Shown here: positions 1-6,736 of the stretch, piece by piece
Numbering within the stretch: position 1 is the first letter of the stretch
How the letters are laid out: each line of letters begins with the position of its first letter
Assembly: GCA_000403945.1 (NCBI GenBank)
Contig: APFI01000003.1
Coordinates: 1 to 9,119 of the forward strand
Reading direction: 5' to 3'
From: Desulfovibrio sp. Dsv1
GTDB taxonomy: Bacteria; Desulfobacterota; Desulfovibrionia; Desulfovibrionales; Desulfovibrionaceae
Length of the DNA stretch: 9,119 nucleotides
Notes under the pieces: model-generated
The model's database searches: none
The model's input: the letters and a program-made list of their open reading frames with translations, nothing else
What the model was told of the DNA's origin: nothing
Position numbers and translations under genes: made by a program

Positions 1-1
1 C

Positions 2-1120
2 CGCGCGCGTCTCTCCGCGGACCTCTGGCCGCCGGAGCACCGGGCCTGCGCGCTGCGGAGCCTGCTCCGGGACGGGGCCGGGCCGCGCGAGTGCGTGGAG
101 ATTCTGCGCGACGCCTGGACCAGGAGTCGCGCGGACGCGGAACTGGCGCCCCTGCTGGAAGTGCTGGTGGCCTTTCTGATGCGCTGGTGCGCGCGGCGCG
201 GCGCTGATCCGGCCGCTCTGGACGGCGACTTTCTGAATCTGCTTTTCGCTCTGCAGGGCTTTCCGCTGGGTTCCCCGTCCCTGCTGCGCAATATCCCGCG
301 CCTCGCGGCTCGCGCCCACCGCATGGCGCGCAACAGCGGCAACGAGCGCTTCACGGCCATGCTCCTGCTTTCGCGTTTTTATCTGCACGTTTTTGTCGGC
401 AACAATTCCAGCCGGCTGGCCGACAGGCTGGAAAGCGCCCTGAACACGGTCAGAGGCTTTCTGGGGCCGGAAGACGACAGCCTTCTGTCGCTGTTTGAAG
501 GGCAACTGGCCTATATGCGCGGAGAGCTCGAAAGGATCATTGCCTGTTTCAACCGCTGCTCCGATGACATGGCCTGGTGTTACCGGCGTTTTTACGGCGT
601 GCTGGGGATCGGCGCCCTGTTCAGCGCGGGCTATCTGCATCAGTTTCATTTCGCCCTGGGCAGCGTGGAGCATTTTCAGCGCAAGGCCCTGCTGGCGGGC
701 GACAAGCTCGCGGCAGCCATGTTCCGGAGCAATTCCTGCTTCCTGCTGCTGCGCAAGGGCGACAGGAAGCGCATGCGCGCCGCGCTGCGCGACCTGGAGG
801 CCACGCCGCTCTGTGAGGAGCATGCCATCGTGCATTCCCACGTCACGCGGGCGCACGCCCTGCTGCTCTTCGTGGAGGGTGACGCGCGCGGCGCGCACGC
901 CCTGCTGGACGCGCGGACCCGGCGGCTGCTGGCGCGGGGCGGCAGGCCCGTGACCTTCAAGGACCCCCTGGTGCTGGATATGCTGCATGTCTTTTCATGC
1001 TGCGGCTTTCCGGCGGTCCCGGGCTATGAGGTCGCGCCTCTGCTGCGGAGCCTTCTGCGGGGGGGCCAATCGGCATCTGAAGGCCGCGGCGTTGCGCATC
1101 CGGGCGCTGCGGGAGCTTGA
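2..1120 (+). CDS. N-terminal part of frameshifted sigma-54-dependent regulator (helical, TPR-like)
   Basis: The frame is open from the first bases of the window, so the gene begins upstream. A GTG at 95 is only an internal possible start and has no clear ribosome site. The product is rich in Leu, Ala and Arg and looks all-helical, with repeated helix pairs resembling tetratricopeptide or MalT-like sensor repeats (for example around 290-420 and 640-920). No catalytic motif is visible in this part. It ends at 1120 only because the frame is lost at the G7 run at 1059-1065; the last 17 residues or so (from about 1067) are out of frame and not native. Removing one G joins it smoothly to the downstream sigma-54 activator, so the two are best read as one gene. 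The likely role is signal sensing or protein-protein control of the AAA+ domain; the signal is unknown. The TPR-like assignment is by appearance, not by a profile match. Confidence 0.7.
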   Translation, partial: RARLSADLWPPEHRACALRSLLRDGAGPRECVEILRDAWTRSRADAELAPLLEVLVAFLMRWCARRGADPAALDGDFLNLLFALQGFPLGSPSLLRNIPRLAARAHRMARNSGNERFTAMLLLSRFYLHVFVGNNSSRLADRLESALNTVRGFLGPEDDSLLSLFEGQLAYMRGELERIIACFNRCSDDMAWCYRRFYGVLGIGALFSAGYLHQFHFALGSVEHFQRKALLAGDKLAAAMFRSNSCFLLLRKGDRKRMRAALRDLEATPLCEEHAIVHSHVTRAHALLLFVEGDARGAHALLDARTRRLLARGGRPVTFKDPLVLDMLHVFSCCGFPAVPGYEVAPLLRSLLRGGQSASEGRGVAHPGAAGA

Positions 1121-2909
1121 GGCGGGCGCGCCGCCGCGCGAGGCCGCGGCCCTGCTGCGGCAGAGCCTGGAAATCTGCCAGGCTCTGGGCGATCCGCAGA
1201 CCCTGGCGCTCACGGTCCACGCTCTGGCCCAGGTCTGCGAGCGCGACGGCGATGCCGGAGAAGCCCGCCTGCTGCGCGGCATGGTGCGCGAGGCCACGGG
1301 GCGGGATCTGCGCGGCGTCAGCTACCATGAAGCCTGCCGGGCCTGCATGGAGGCGCGCCCGGCGGCCTTTGAGCTTTTCGGCGCGGCCCTGACGGAAGGG
1401 CGCATGGCGGCCAGGAGCGTGGCCGAGCGCTGCCACGCCGTTTTCAGCGGGCTCGACATGCCGGGCACGCGCGAGGAAGCCCTGCGTCTCTTCGTGCGGG
1501 CGGCCATGGACGCCTTCCGTCAGGAACGGGGCGGCCTTTTTCACCCTGGCGACGGGGGGGAACCGCGTTTCACGCACATCGTCAATGTGTCCGGCCCGGA
1601 ACTGCGCTCGCCGGCCATGCGGCCCTGCCTGAACTGGCTGGCCGCGGCCGCGCGGGAAAGCCGCCGGCCGGCGCTGCGGCACGAGCGCCACGGCCTTGCG
1701 CTGCGTCTGGCCGGAACCGGCGCCGAGGCCTGGCTGTTGTGGCTGGACAGCGTCCACGCGCCCCGGGCCCTTTCCGGCATCCCGGCGGAGGATCTGCTGC
1801 AGGGCGCGCGCCTGCTGGCGGCGGAACTGCGCGCCATCCTGCGCATGGAAAGCTTCAGGGAAAGGGAAATCACCCTCCAGCATGACAGATTGCGCGACAT
1901 TTTCCTGCGGGAGGAGCGCGACGACTGCCTGGTGCCGCGCGAAGGCCTGCGGGATCTGCTGTCCCAGGTCGCCTGCGCGGCCGTCACGGATGTGCCCATC
2001 CTCATCTGCGGCGAAACGGGCGTGGGCAAGGAAATCATGGCCCGGCACATCCACGCCGCCAGCGGGCGGAGCGGACCCTTTATTCCGGCGCACCCGGCGG
2101 GCATGGTGGAGACCCTTTTCGAAAGCGAGTTTTTCGGGCATGAGCGCGGCGCGTTCACCGGCGCGATCAGGCGGAAGATCGGCCTGTTTGAAATGGCCGA
2201 CCAGGGCACGCTGTTCATTGACGAGATCGGGGAGATGTCGCCCCTGGTGCAGACCAAGCTGTTGCGCGTCCTGCAGGATCGGCGTTTCATGCGCGTGGGC
2301 GGCACCAGGGAACTGCATTCCCGTTTCCGGCTCATCGCGGCCACCAACCGTGATCTCTGGCGGGAGGCGCGCGAGCGGCGCTTCCGGCAGGATCTTTTCT
2401 ACCGCATCGCCGCCTTTCCGCTGACCATGCCGCCCCTGCGCCGGCGCAGAGAGGATATCCTGCCCCTGGCCAACGCCTTCATACGGCATTTTGCCCGCCG
2501 CTACGGCAAGACCGTGGCGCCGCTGCGCGAGGAACAGGCCGGGGAGCTGCTGGCCTATGACTGGCCCGGCAATATCCGTGAATTGCGCAGTCTGGTGGAA
2601 CGGGCCGTGATTCTGTACCGGGGCGGCGATCTGCGGCTGTTTTTCGGCCTCGGCGGCGACCCGGCATTCGCCGGCGTCAGGGGAAAGGAGGGCGGGGACC
2701 CGGCCCCGGTTTTGCCGGAAGGCCCGTTCGGGCCGGAAAGCCTGCCGACCCTGGAAGAGGCGGAGGCGCGCTATCTGCGCGGGGTCATGCGCCTGACCGG
2801 CGGCAGGGTGCGGGGCGAGGGCGGGGCCGCGGCGCTGCTGCGCATGAAGATACCCACCCTGTATGCCAAGCTGCGGCGGCACGGCATAGCCTGCGGGCGG
2901 GGTGGGTAG
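987..2909 (+). CDS. Sigma-54-dependent transcriptional activator (AAA+ and Fis-type HTH), C-terminal part
   Basis: This part carries the effector half of an RpoN enhancer-binding protein. Residue numbers count from the ATG at 987. Residues 1-26 (987-1064) are an out-of-frame read of the upstream gene part, so native sequence starts near 1065. Residues 27-150 continue the helical repeats. Residues 160-287 look like a degenerate GAF-type sensory domain. The AAA+ domain spans about 318-560: Walker A GETGVGKE (342-349), the sigma-54-contacting loop GAFTGA (388-393), Walker B GTLFIDE (407-413), and the arginine-finger segment RFRQDLFYRI (DNA about 2379-2408). A C-terminal Fis-type helix-turn-helix (about 590-636) contains TLYAKLRRHGI. 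All residues needed for ATP-driven open-complex formation at -24/-12 promoters appear intact. There is no receiver domain, so control is probably by ligand or partner through the N-terminal region. It converges on the polysaccharide operon; a regulatory link to it is not shown. The frameshift may make it nonfunctional. Confidence 0.93.
   Translation: MSFHAAAFRRSRAMRSRLCCGAFCGGANRHLKAAALRIRALRELEAGAPPREAAALLRQSLEICQALGDPQTLALTVHALAQVCERDGDAGEARLLRGMVREATGRDLRGVSYHEACRACMEARPAAFELFGAALTEGRMAARSVAERCHAVFSGLDMPGTREEALRLFVRAAMDAFRQERGGLFHPGDGGEPRFTHIVNVSGPELRSPAMRPCLNWLAAAARESRRPALRHERHGLALRLAGTGAEAWLLWLDSVHAPRALSGIPAEDLLQGARLLAAELRAILRMESFREREITLQHDRLRDIFLREERDDCLVPREGLRDLLSQVACAAVTDVPILICGETGVGKEIMARHIHAASGRSGPFIPAHPAGMVETLFESEFFGHERGAFTGAIRRKIGLFEMADQGTLFIDEIGEMSPLVQTKLLRVLQDRRFMRVGGTRELHSRFRLIAATNRDLWREARERRFRQDLFYRIAAFPLTMPPLRRRREDILPLANAFIRHFARRYGKTVAPLREEQAGELLAYDWPGNIRELRSLVERAVILYRGGDLRLFFGLGGDPAFAGVRGKEGGDPAPVLPEGPFGPESLPTLEEAEARYLRGVMRLTGGRVRGEGGAAALLRMKIPTLYAKLRRHGIACGRGG
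1059..1065 (+). other. G7 homopolymer at the frameshift between the two regulator parts
   Basis: Seven consecutive Gs sit exactly where coding passes from the upstream frame to the downstream frame. With six Gs the translation reads LLRGANRHLKAAAL without a break and the downstream frame runs to 2909. With seven Gs the upstream frame stops at 1120. This could be a sequencing or assembly homopolymer error, a true inactivating mutation, or a slippage site that switches the regulator on and off. The sequence alone cannot decide. Confidence 0.85.
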
Positions 2910-2955
2910 CCCTCGGCGTTCCCCGTCCGGCTTCGGGGGCGGGCGGCAATGCGCC

Positions 2956-2986
2956 GGCCTGGCCGGGGCGCGGCCCCGGTCAGGCC
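2956..2986. terminator. Strong hairpin between convergent genes, possible bidirectional terminator
   Basis: A 14-bp stem (2956-2969 with 2973-2986, one G-T wobble) closes a 3-base loop (GCG) in the 120-bp gap between the regulator stop (2909) and the rfbC stop (3030). It is very GC-rich and lies where both transcripts should end. Neither side is followed by a T run, so it is not a textbook intrinsic terminator. It may act with Rho, protect 3' ends, or just stall polymerase. Nothing else is recognisable in this gap. Confidence 0.45.
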
Positions 2987-3029
2987 AATGGAGGGGGAGA
3001 GGCGGCCCCTTTCTTTTGCGGCCGGACTG

Positions 3030-3584
3030 TCAGCGCCCCCGCGCAACGAGGGATCGCCTGACCTCGCGCCACAGGGGCGCGGCGGCGTCCTTGCCGGAGA
3101 GCGCGGGATCGGCGCACGGCCAGGTGATGGCGATATCGGGATCATTCCAGCGCAGGGAGCCCTCATCCCCGGGGCGGTAAAAGTCCGTGCACTTGTAATG
3201 CAGGTGCACCGCGTCGCTCAGGGCGAGAAAGCCGTGCGCCATGCCGGGGGGAACCCAGAGCTGGTGCTGTCGCGCCGCGTCCAGCGTTACGCCGGTCCAC
3301 CGCCCGAAGGTGGGCGATTGGGGCCGGATATCCACGACCACGTCAAAGATCGTCCCCAGGGAAACGTAAACAAGCTTGCCCTGCGGATGCTCGCGCTGAA
3401 AGTGCATGCCCCGCAGGATGCCTCTGGCGGAACGGGAATGATTGTCCTGTACAAAGGGCAGGTCAATGCCCGCGGCGGCATAGCGCTCCCGCTGCCAGGT
3501 TTCCACAAAAAAGCCGCGCGCGTCGCCGTGCACCCGCGGCTTTATGATGATGACGCCGTCAATGTCCGTGCGTTCGATTTCCAT
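3030..3584 (-). CDS. rfbC: dTDP-4-dehydrorhamnose 3,5-epimerase
   Basis: RfbC/RmlC converts dTDP-4-keto-6-deoxyglucose to dTDP-4-keto-L-rhamnose, the third step of cytoplasmic dTDP-L-rhamnose synthesis. The 184-residue length is typical of this cupin family. Family landmarks are visible: HGDARGFFVETW (19-30), RGMHFQ with the catalytic-type His61, QGKLV with Lys70, PPGMAHGF with His117, Tyr130 in the HYKCTDFY segment, WNDPDIAI (146-153), and LSGKD with Asp166, which matches the family's His-Asp dyad partner. The ATG at 3584 is preceded by a strong AGGAGG (3595-3600) at good spacing. It is the last gene of the operon, 33 bp after the methyltransferase stop. The companion genes rfbA, rfbB and rfbD are not in the window and must lie elsewhere. 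Its presence supports L-rhamnose in the exported polysaccharide. Confidence 0.96.
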   Translation of the reverse strand: MEIERTDIDGVIIIKPRVHGDARGFFVETWQRERYAAAGIDLPFVQDNHSRSARGILRGMHFQREHPQGKLVYVSLGTIFDVVVDIRPQSPTFGRWTGVTLDAARQHQLWVPPGMAHGFLALSDAVHLHYKCTDFYRPGDEGSLRWNDPDIAITWPCADPALSGKDAAAPLWREVRRSLVARGR

Positions 3585-3594
3585 GTCGTTTTCC

Positions 3595-3600
3595 CCTCCT
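3595..3600 (-). promoter_or_regulatory. Shine-Dalgarno site of rfbC
   Basis: On the minus strand the sequence reads AGGAGGGGAAAACGAC before the ATG at 3584. This is a full consensus site and fixes the rfbC start. It lies inside the 33-bp gap after the methyltransferase gene. Confidence 0.8.
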
Positions 3601-3617
3601 GTCCCCGTTCCGGGAAG

Positions 3618-4529
3618 TTAGAATCCGTCCCTTTTCCGGGCTCCCCTGAGAAGCCTCCTCAGGCGGCGCAACGGCGCCATGACACGCCAGGACCGCGAGG
3701 CGAGGATGGAGGCATAGGCCGCTTCCATGGTCTCAAGGCGCGCTTGCGCCGCGTCATGGGCGCTCCGCAGGGCGTCATGGCGTCCTTGCAGATCGGCGAG
3801 GCTCTCCCGCAGCCGCGCCACGGGATCGCTTTTTTCCAGGGGGTAATCGAAAAAGGAACCGCCCGCGGGCGGCAGAGGCCCATTGCCGGCAAGGGCGATG
3901 AAATACATGGCATGCTCCGCAAAAGGCAGGTTCTCCGCCGCGCCGTCTTCCCCCCGCTGGCGAAGCAGCGACATTCCGCCGCCCGCGCCGCTCAGCAGGG
4001 AACCGTACATAACCCTCTGCCCCAGCAGGGAAACATGGGCGAAACGTCTTTTGAGCAGGCTGAGGAATTCCTCCCGAAACAGTTCCCTGACATGAAAGCG
4101 GTCATTGTCGCGCCTGTACAGGCTCTTGTTGGGGGTGGAGATGACCAGCAGGCCGTCATCCCGCAGAACGCGTCTGATTTCGCCGATCATGGCTTCCTGC
4201 TCATGCAGGTGCTCCAGCGTTTCAAAGCTGACCGTCACGTCCACGCTGGCGTCGGGCAGGGGAATGGCGGCGGCGCCGCCTTCCAGGAACGAGATGTTTT
4301 CCCCGGCGTACCGTTGCGTGGCATTGGCCACCGCCTCGGGGGAGATATCCACCCCGGTGACGCGCGCGGCGGATTGCGCCAGAATGCGCGCGCCGTAGCC
4401 CTCGCCGGAGGCGATGTCCAGCACATGCTTGCCGGAAACAAGACCCGCGGCGAAGAAATAGCGGTGATAATGCTCGGCCGCGATTTCTCCCTGACATGAA
4501 GGGACAAAGCGTTCTCCCGTGAATTCCAT
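3618..4529 (-). CDS. SAM-dependent methyltransferase with C-terminal coiled coil and basic tail
   Basis: The 303-residue protein has a class I methyltransferase fold in its first 220 residues or so. The glycine-rich SAM loop VLDIASGEGYG is at 36-46, the acidic ribose-binding residue is Asp61 (GVDIS), an acidic Asp97 follows strand 4, and FETLEHL is at 102-108. After the catalytic domain, residues 238-276 form a clean heptad pattern of about 5.5 repeats (Leu, Leu, Leu, Ala, Met, Ile at one core position; Leu, His, His, Leu, Tyr at the other), predicting a coiled coil. The tail 277-303 is strongly basic and amphipathic (SWRVMAPLRRLRRLLR), suited to membrane or partner contact. Placed directly after wzt, it is a candidate for methylating the polysaccharide, possibly its non-reducing end as a chain stop, by analogy with WbdD of E. 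coli O8/O9a; no kinase domain is present. The ATG at 4529 has AGGAG five bases upstream. The substrate is inferred, not seen. Confidence 0.88.
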   Translation of the reverse strand: MEFTGERFVPSCQGEIAAEHYHRYFFAAGLVSGKHVLDIASGEGYGARILAQSAARVTGVDISPEAVANATQRYAGENISFLEGGAAAIPLPDASVDVTVSFETLEHLHEQEAMIGEIRRVLRDDGLLVISTPNKSLYRRDNDRFHVRELFREEFLSLLKRRFAHVSLLGQRVMYGSLLSGAGGGMSLLRQRGEDGAAENLPFAEHAMYFIALAGNGPLPPAGGSFFDYPLEKSDPVARLRESLADLQGRHDALRSAHDAAQARLETMEAAYASILASRSWRVMAPLRRLRRLLRGARKRDGF

Positions 4530-4534
4530 AAGGG

Positions 4535-4539
4535 CTCCT
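4535..4539 (-). promoter_or_regulatory. Shine-Dalgarno of the methyltransferase gene overlapping the wzt stop codon
   Basis: The minus strand reads TAGGAGCCCTT then ATG. The wzt stop TAG (4538-4540) shares two bases with the AGGAG site, so ribosomes finishing wzt end on the start site of the methyltransferase gene. This implies translational coupling of the two products. Confidence 0.75.
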
Positions 4540-5878
4540 AAATGACGTTGAGGCTGATGTGCCGCATGGGGATGCCCACCATGCCCGTATGGCAGCTGGT
4601 GGCCGTTGACCGCAAAATCAGGGCGTCGTGCTTCCAGTCGTGCTGGACGTGCTCCTCCTGCGTGCCCTCGGCCACGGCGACGGAAAGGCTGTAATCCCCC
4701 GCTTCGAGAATGGGCATGGCAAAGGAAAAGCTCGCCCTGATCTTCCGCCCCGCGCGCAGAAATACGGGTTTATCCCTGTACACCAGAAAGGTGTTGTCCC
4801 CGAAGATGTGCTGCCCCATGCGGTTGCTGCAGAAAAAACCGATGATGGGGCCGAAAATATCCTTGTGGGCCTGCGCCGTGATGCGCAGCGACACGGGCTC
4901 GCCGCCCACAATCCAGCTCAGCGGGCGGTTTTCGGCGTCAAGAAGAACCGCGTCCACGATGGTGGCTCCCCCTTTGCCGAAAGCCCCGCTGCTTTCGTTG
5001 AAGGCGAAGACCCGGATATCGTTGCGCAGGTTGCTGGCATTGATGAAGTCCGCGCGCATGTCGCGGAATTCCCCGGGCGCCGCGGCGCTTTTCCCGTCCC
5101 CCGGGGGGGCGCAGGAGGGGGCGCTGGAGCCCTGACGGGCCTCGTACATGTCTTTCAGGTAGGTTTCCGTCACGTCCTTGGGGCTGCCGATCTGCTTTAT
5201 CCGTCCGTGTTCCATGAGGATGGCCCTGTTGCACAGGCTGGTTACGGCGGCGATGTCATGGCTGACGAAAAGCGCGGTACGCTCGGCAATGAAGCGGCGC
5301 AGGAAGCGCATGCATTTCTGCGTGAAAAAGGCGTCGCCCACGGACAGGGCCTCGTCGATGATCAGCACGTCCGCGTCCACATGGGCCACCACGGCGAATG
5401 CCAGGCGTACCGCCATGCCGCTGGAATAGCTCTTGACCGGCCGCTCGATGAAGTCGCCGATGTCCGCGAAGGCCGCGATATCGTCAAAACGGGCGTCGAT
5501 CTCCCCGCGCGTCAGGCCGAGGATGGAGGCGTTCAGGTAGACGTTCTCGCGGCCTGTGAATTCGGGGTTGAAGCCGCTGCCCAGCTCCAGCAGGGCGGCC
5601 GTCCGGCCCTTCACGCCGACATTGCCCGACGAGGGGGCGAGCGTGCCGGCGATGAGCTGAAGCAGCGTGCTCTTGCCCGCGCCGTTGCGGCCGACAATCC
5701 CCACGCATTCCCCGCGCCGCACATCGAAGGAAACATCCCGCAGGGCCCAGAACGGCTCGTAAAAGCGGCGTCTGCCCCTGAAGATCATTTGCCAGAGGCG
5801 GCGCGAAGGCCTGGAGTATATTTCGAAGAACTTGGAAACGCCGTCGACGCTGATGACGGCCCCGGCGTCAGAGCACAT
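4538..5878 (-). CDS. wzt: O-antigen/polysaccharide ABC transporter ATP-binding protein with C-terminal carbohydrate-binding domain
   Basis: This is the nucleotide-binding subunit powering export of a finished lipid-linked polysaccharide across the inner membrane. Counting from the ATG at 5878 (446 aa), Walker A GRNGAGKST is at 63-71, the signature YSSGM at 151-155, Walker B VLIIDE at 171-176, LSVGD at 178-182, and the switch His207 in SHD. A polar, Pro/Gly/Ala-rich linker (about 237-262) leads to a beta-rich domain of about 175 residues ending in the Wzt-C pattern HDWKHDALIL and GMVGIPM. Short Wzt proteins lack this domain; those that have it recognise a capped glycan end. I prefer the ATG at 5878 over a TTG at 5884 because AAGGGG (5886-5891) sits seven bases before the ATG and too close to the TTG. 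The gene overlaps the end of wzm by 11 bp, consistent with coupled synthesis of the two subunits. Confidence 0.95.
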   Translation of the reverse strand: MCSDAGAVISVDGVSKFFEIYSRPSRRLWQMIFRGRRRFYEPFWALRDVSFDVRRGECVGIVGRNGAGKSTLLQLIAGTLAPSSGNVGVKGRTAALLELGSGFNPEFTGRENVYLNASILGLTRGEIDARFDDIAAFADIGDFIERPVKSYSSGMAVRLAFAVVAHVDADVLIIDEALSVGDAFFTQKCMRFLRRFIAERTALFVSHDIAAVTSLCNRAILMEHGRIKQIGSPKDVTETYLKDMYEARQGSSAPSCAPPGDGKSAAAPGEFRDMRADFINASNLRNDIRVFAFNESSGAFGKGGATIVDAVLLDAENRPLSWIVGGEPVSLRITAQAHKDIFGPIIGFFCSNRMGQHIFGDNTFLVYRDKPVFLRAGRKIRASFSFAMPILEAGDYSLSVAVAEGTQEEHVQHDWKHDALILRSTATSCHTGMVGIPMRHISLNVI

Positions 5879-6722
5879 CCGCAAACCCCTTCTTCATTTT
5901 GCCGAAGCAGGCAAGGCCGATCTGAAACACGGCCAGGGAAAAGAGAAACAGCCACAGGCAGACCATATAGTCAGGCTCCTGCCCGTACAGAAACAGCTTG
6001 CGGGTTTCTTCCACCACGGGCGTCAACGGATTCAGATGCAGCAGCCAGCGCAGGCGCTCGGGTACCAGCGACACGGGATAGAAAATGGGGGTCATGAAAA
6101 AGAGAATCTGCGTCACCACGCCCACAAGCTGGGGAACATCCCGCAGGTAGACGCCAAGGGCGGCGATGATGAGGGACGCTCCCGCGGTGAACAGCAGCAG
6201 GGGCGCCAGCGTCAGTGGCAGAAGGCACATGGTCCATGACAGGGATTGCAGGAAAACGCAGGCCCCCAGCAAGAGCAGGCTGAACCAGGCCGCCCCGAAG
6301 AAAAAGGCTGTGGCCACCGTGCACAGGGGCAGCAGTTCCAGGGGAAAAACGACCTTCTTGACGAAACCGGCGTGATTCACAATGAGACTGCCGCTGCTGT
6401 TGAGGCTTTCGGAAAAGACGCTGAAGACCGCCAGGCCGCAGAACATGATCAGGGGAAAGGCGGCCCGGTTCTCGTCCAGGGTTTCCACTCCCCAGCGCGC
6501 CCTGAAAACAATGCCGAAGACAAAGGTATAGACCGCCAGCATCATCAGGGGATGGGCGAAGCTCCAGACGAGCCCCAGCACAGACCCCCGGTAACGGGCG
6601 CTGATGTTCCTTTGCAGCATCTGCCTGAAGAGTCCCTTGTGGCGGTACAGCAGGCACGGCGCGGCGAGGATGTTGAACAATTGCGGCGGGAAGGCGTTAT
6701 TTCCGTAATGTCGGCTGGTCAT
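5868..6722 (-). CDS. wzm: O-antigen/polysaccharide ABC transporter permease
   Basis: An ABC-2 type membrane protein of 284 residues that forms the export channel with Wzt. After an amphipathic N-terminal stretch and the family segment NISARYRGSVLG (39-50), about six membrane helices are visible, near residues 51-73, 88-107, 133-156, 163-190, 197-218 and 252-275. The family hallmark FYPVSLVPERLRWLLHLNPL leads into PVVEETRKLFLYG before the last helix. The chosen ATG at 6722 has no good ribosome site and lies 14 bp after the stop of the upstream gene, so translation may depend on coupling. A later Met35 would remove the conserved N-terminal helix and is less likely. Pairing with an overlapping wzt that has a C-terminal domain indicates ABC-dependent (not Wzy-dependent) O-antigen assembly. 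Confidence 0.94.
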   Translation of the reverse strand: MTSRHYGNNAFPPQLFNILAAPCLLYRHKGLFRQMLQRNISARYRGSVLGLVWSFAHPLMMLAVYTFVFGIVFRARWGVETLDENRAAFPLIMFCGLAVFSVFSESLNSSGSLIVNHAGFVKKVVFPLELLPLCTVATAFFFGAAWFSLLLLGACVFLQSLSWTMCLLPLTLAPLLLFTAGASLIIAALGVYLRDVPQLVGVVTQILFFMTPIFYPVSLVPERLRWLLHLNPLTPVVEETRKLFLYGQEPDYMVCLWLFLFSLAVFQIGLACFGKMKKGFADVL

Positions 6723-6736
6723 GCATGCACCGTGGG

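Noticed and set aside
95..97. GTG as the true start of the regulator
   Set aside because: The frame is open to the window edge and there is no ribosome site; the gene very probably begins upstream.
957..2882. 641-codon open frame on the minus strand opposite the sigma-54 regulator
   Set aside because: It mirrors the real gene almost exactly, is full of Gln, Arg, Pro and His, and shows no family motifs. High GC at third codon positions removes stops from the antisense frame.
2949..4499. 516-codon plus-strand frame across rfbC and the methyltransferase gene
   Set aside because: Antisense shadow of two clearly recognised genes; low-complexity composition and no domain.
4628..6097. 489-codon plus-strand frame across wzt and wzm
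   Set aside because: Antisense shadow of genes with full motif sets; no recognisable domain or ribosome site.
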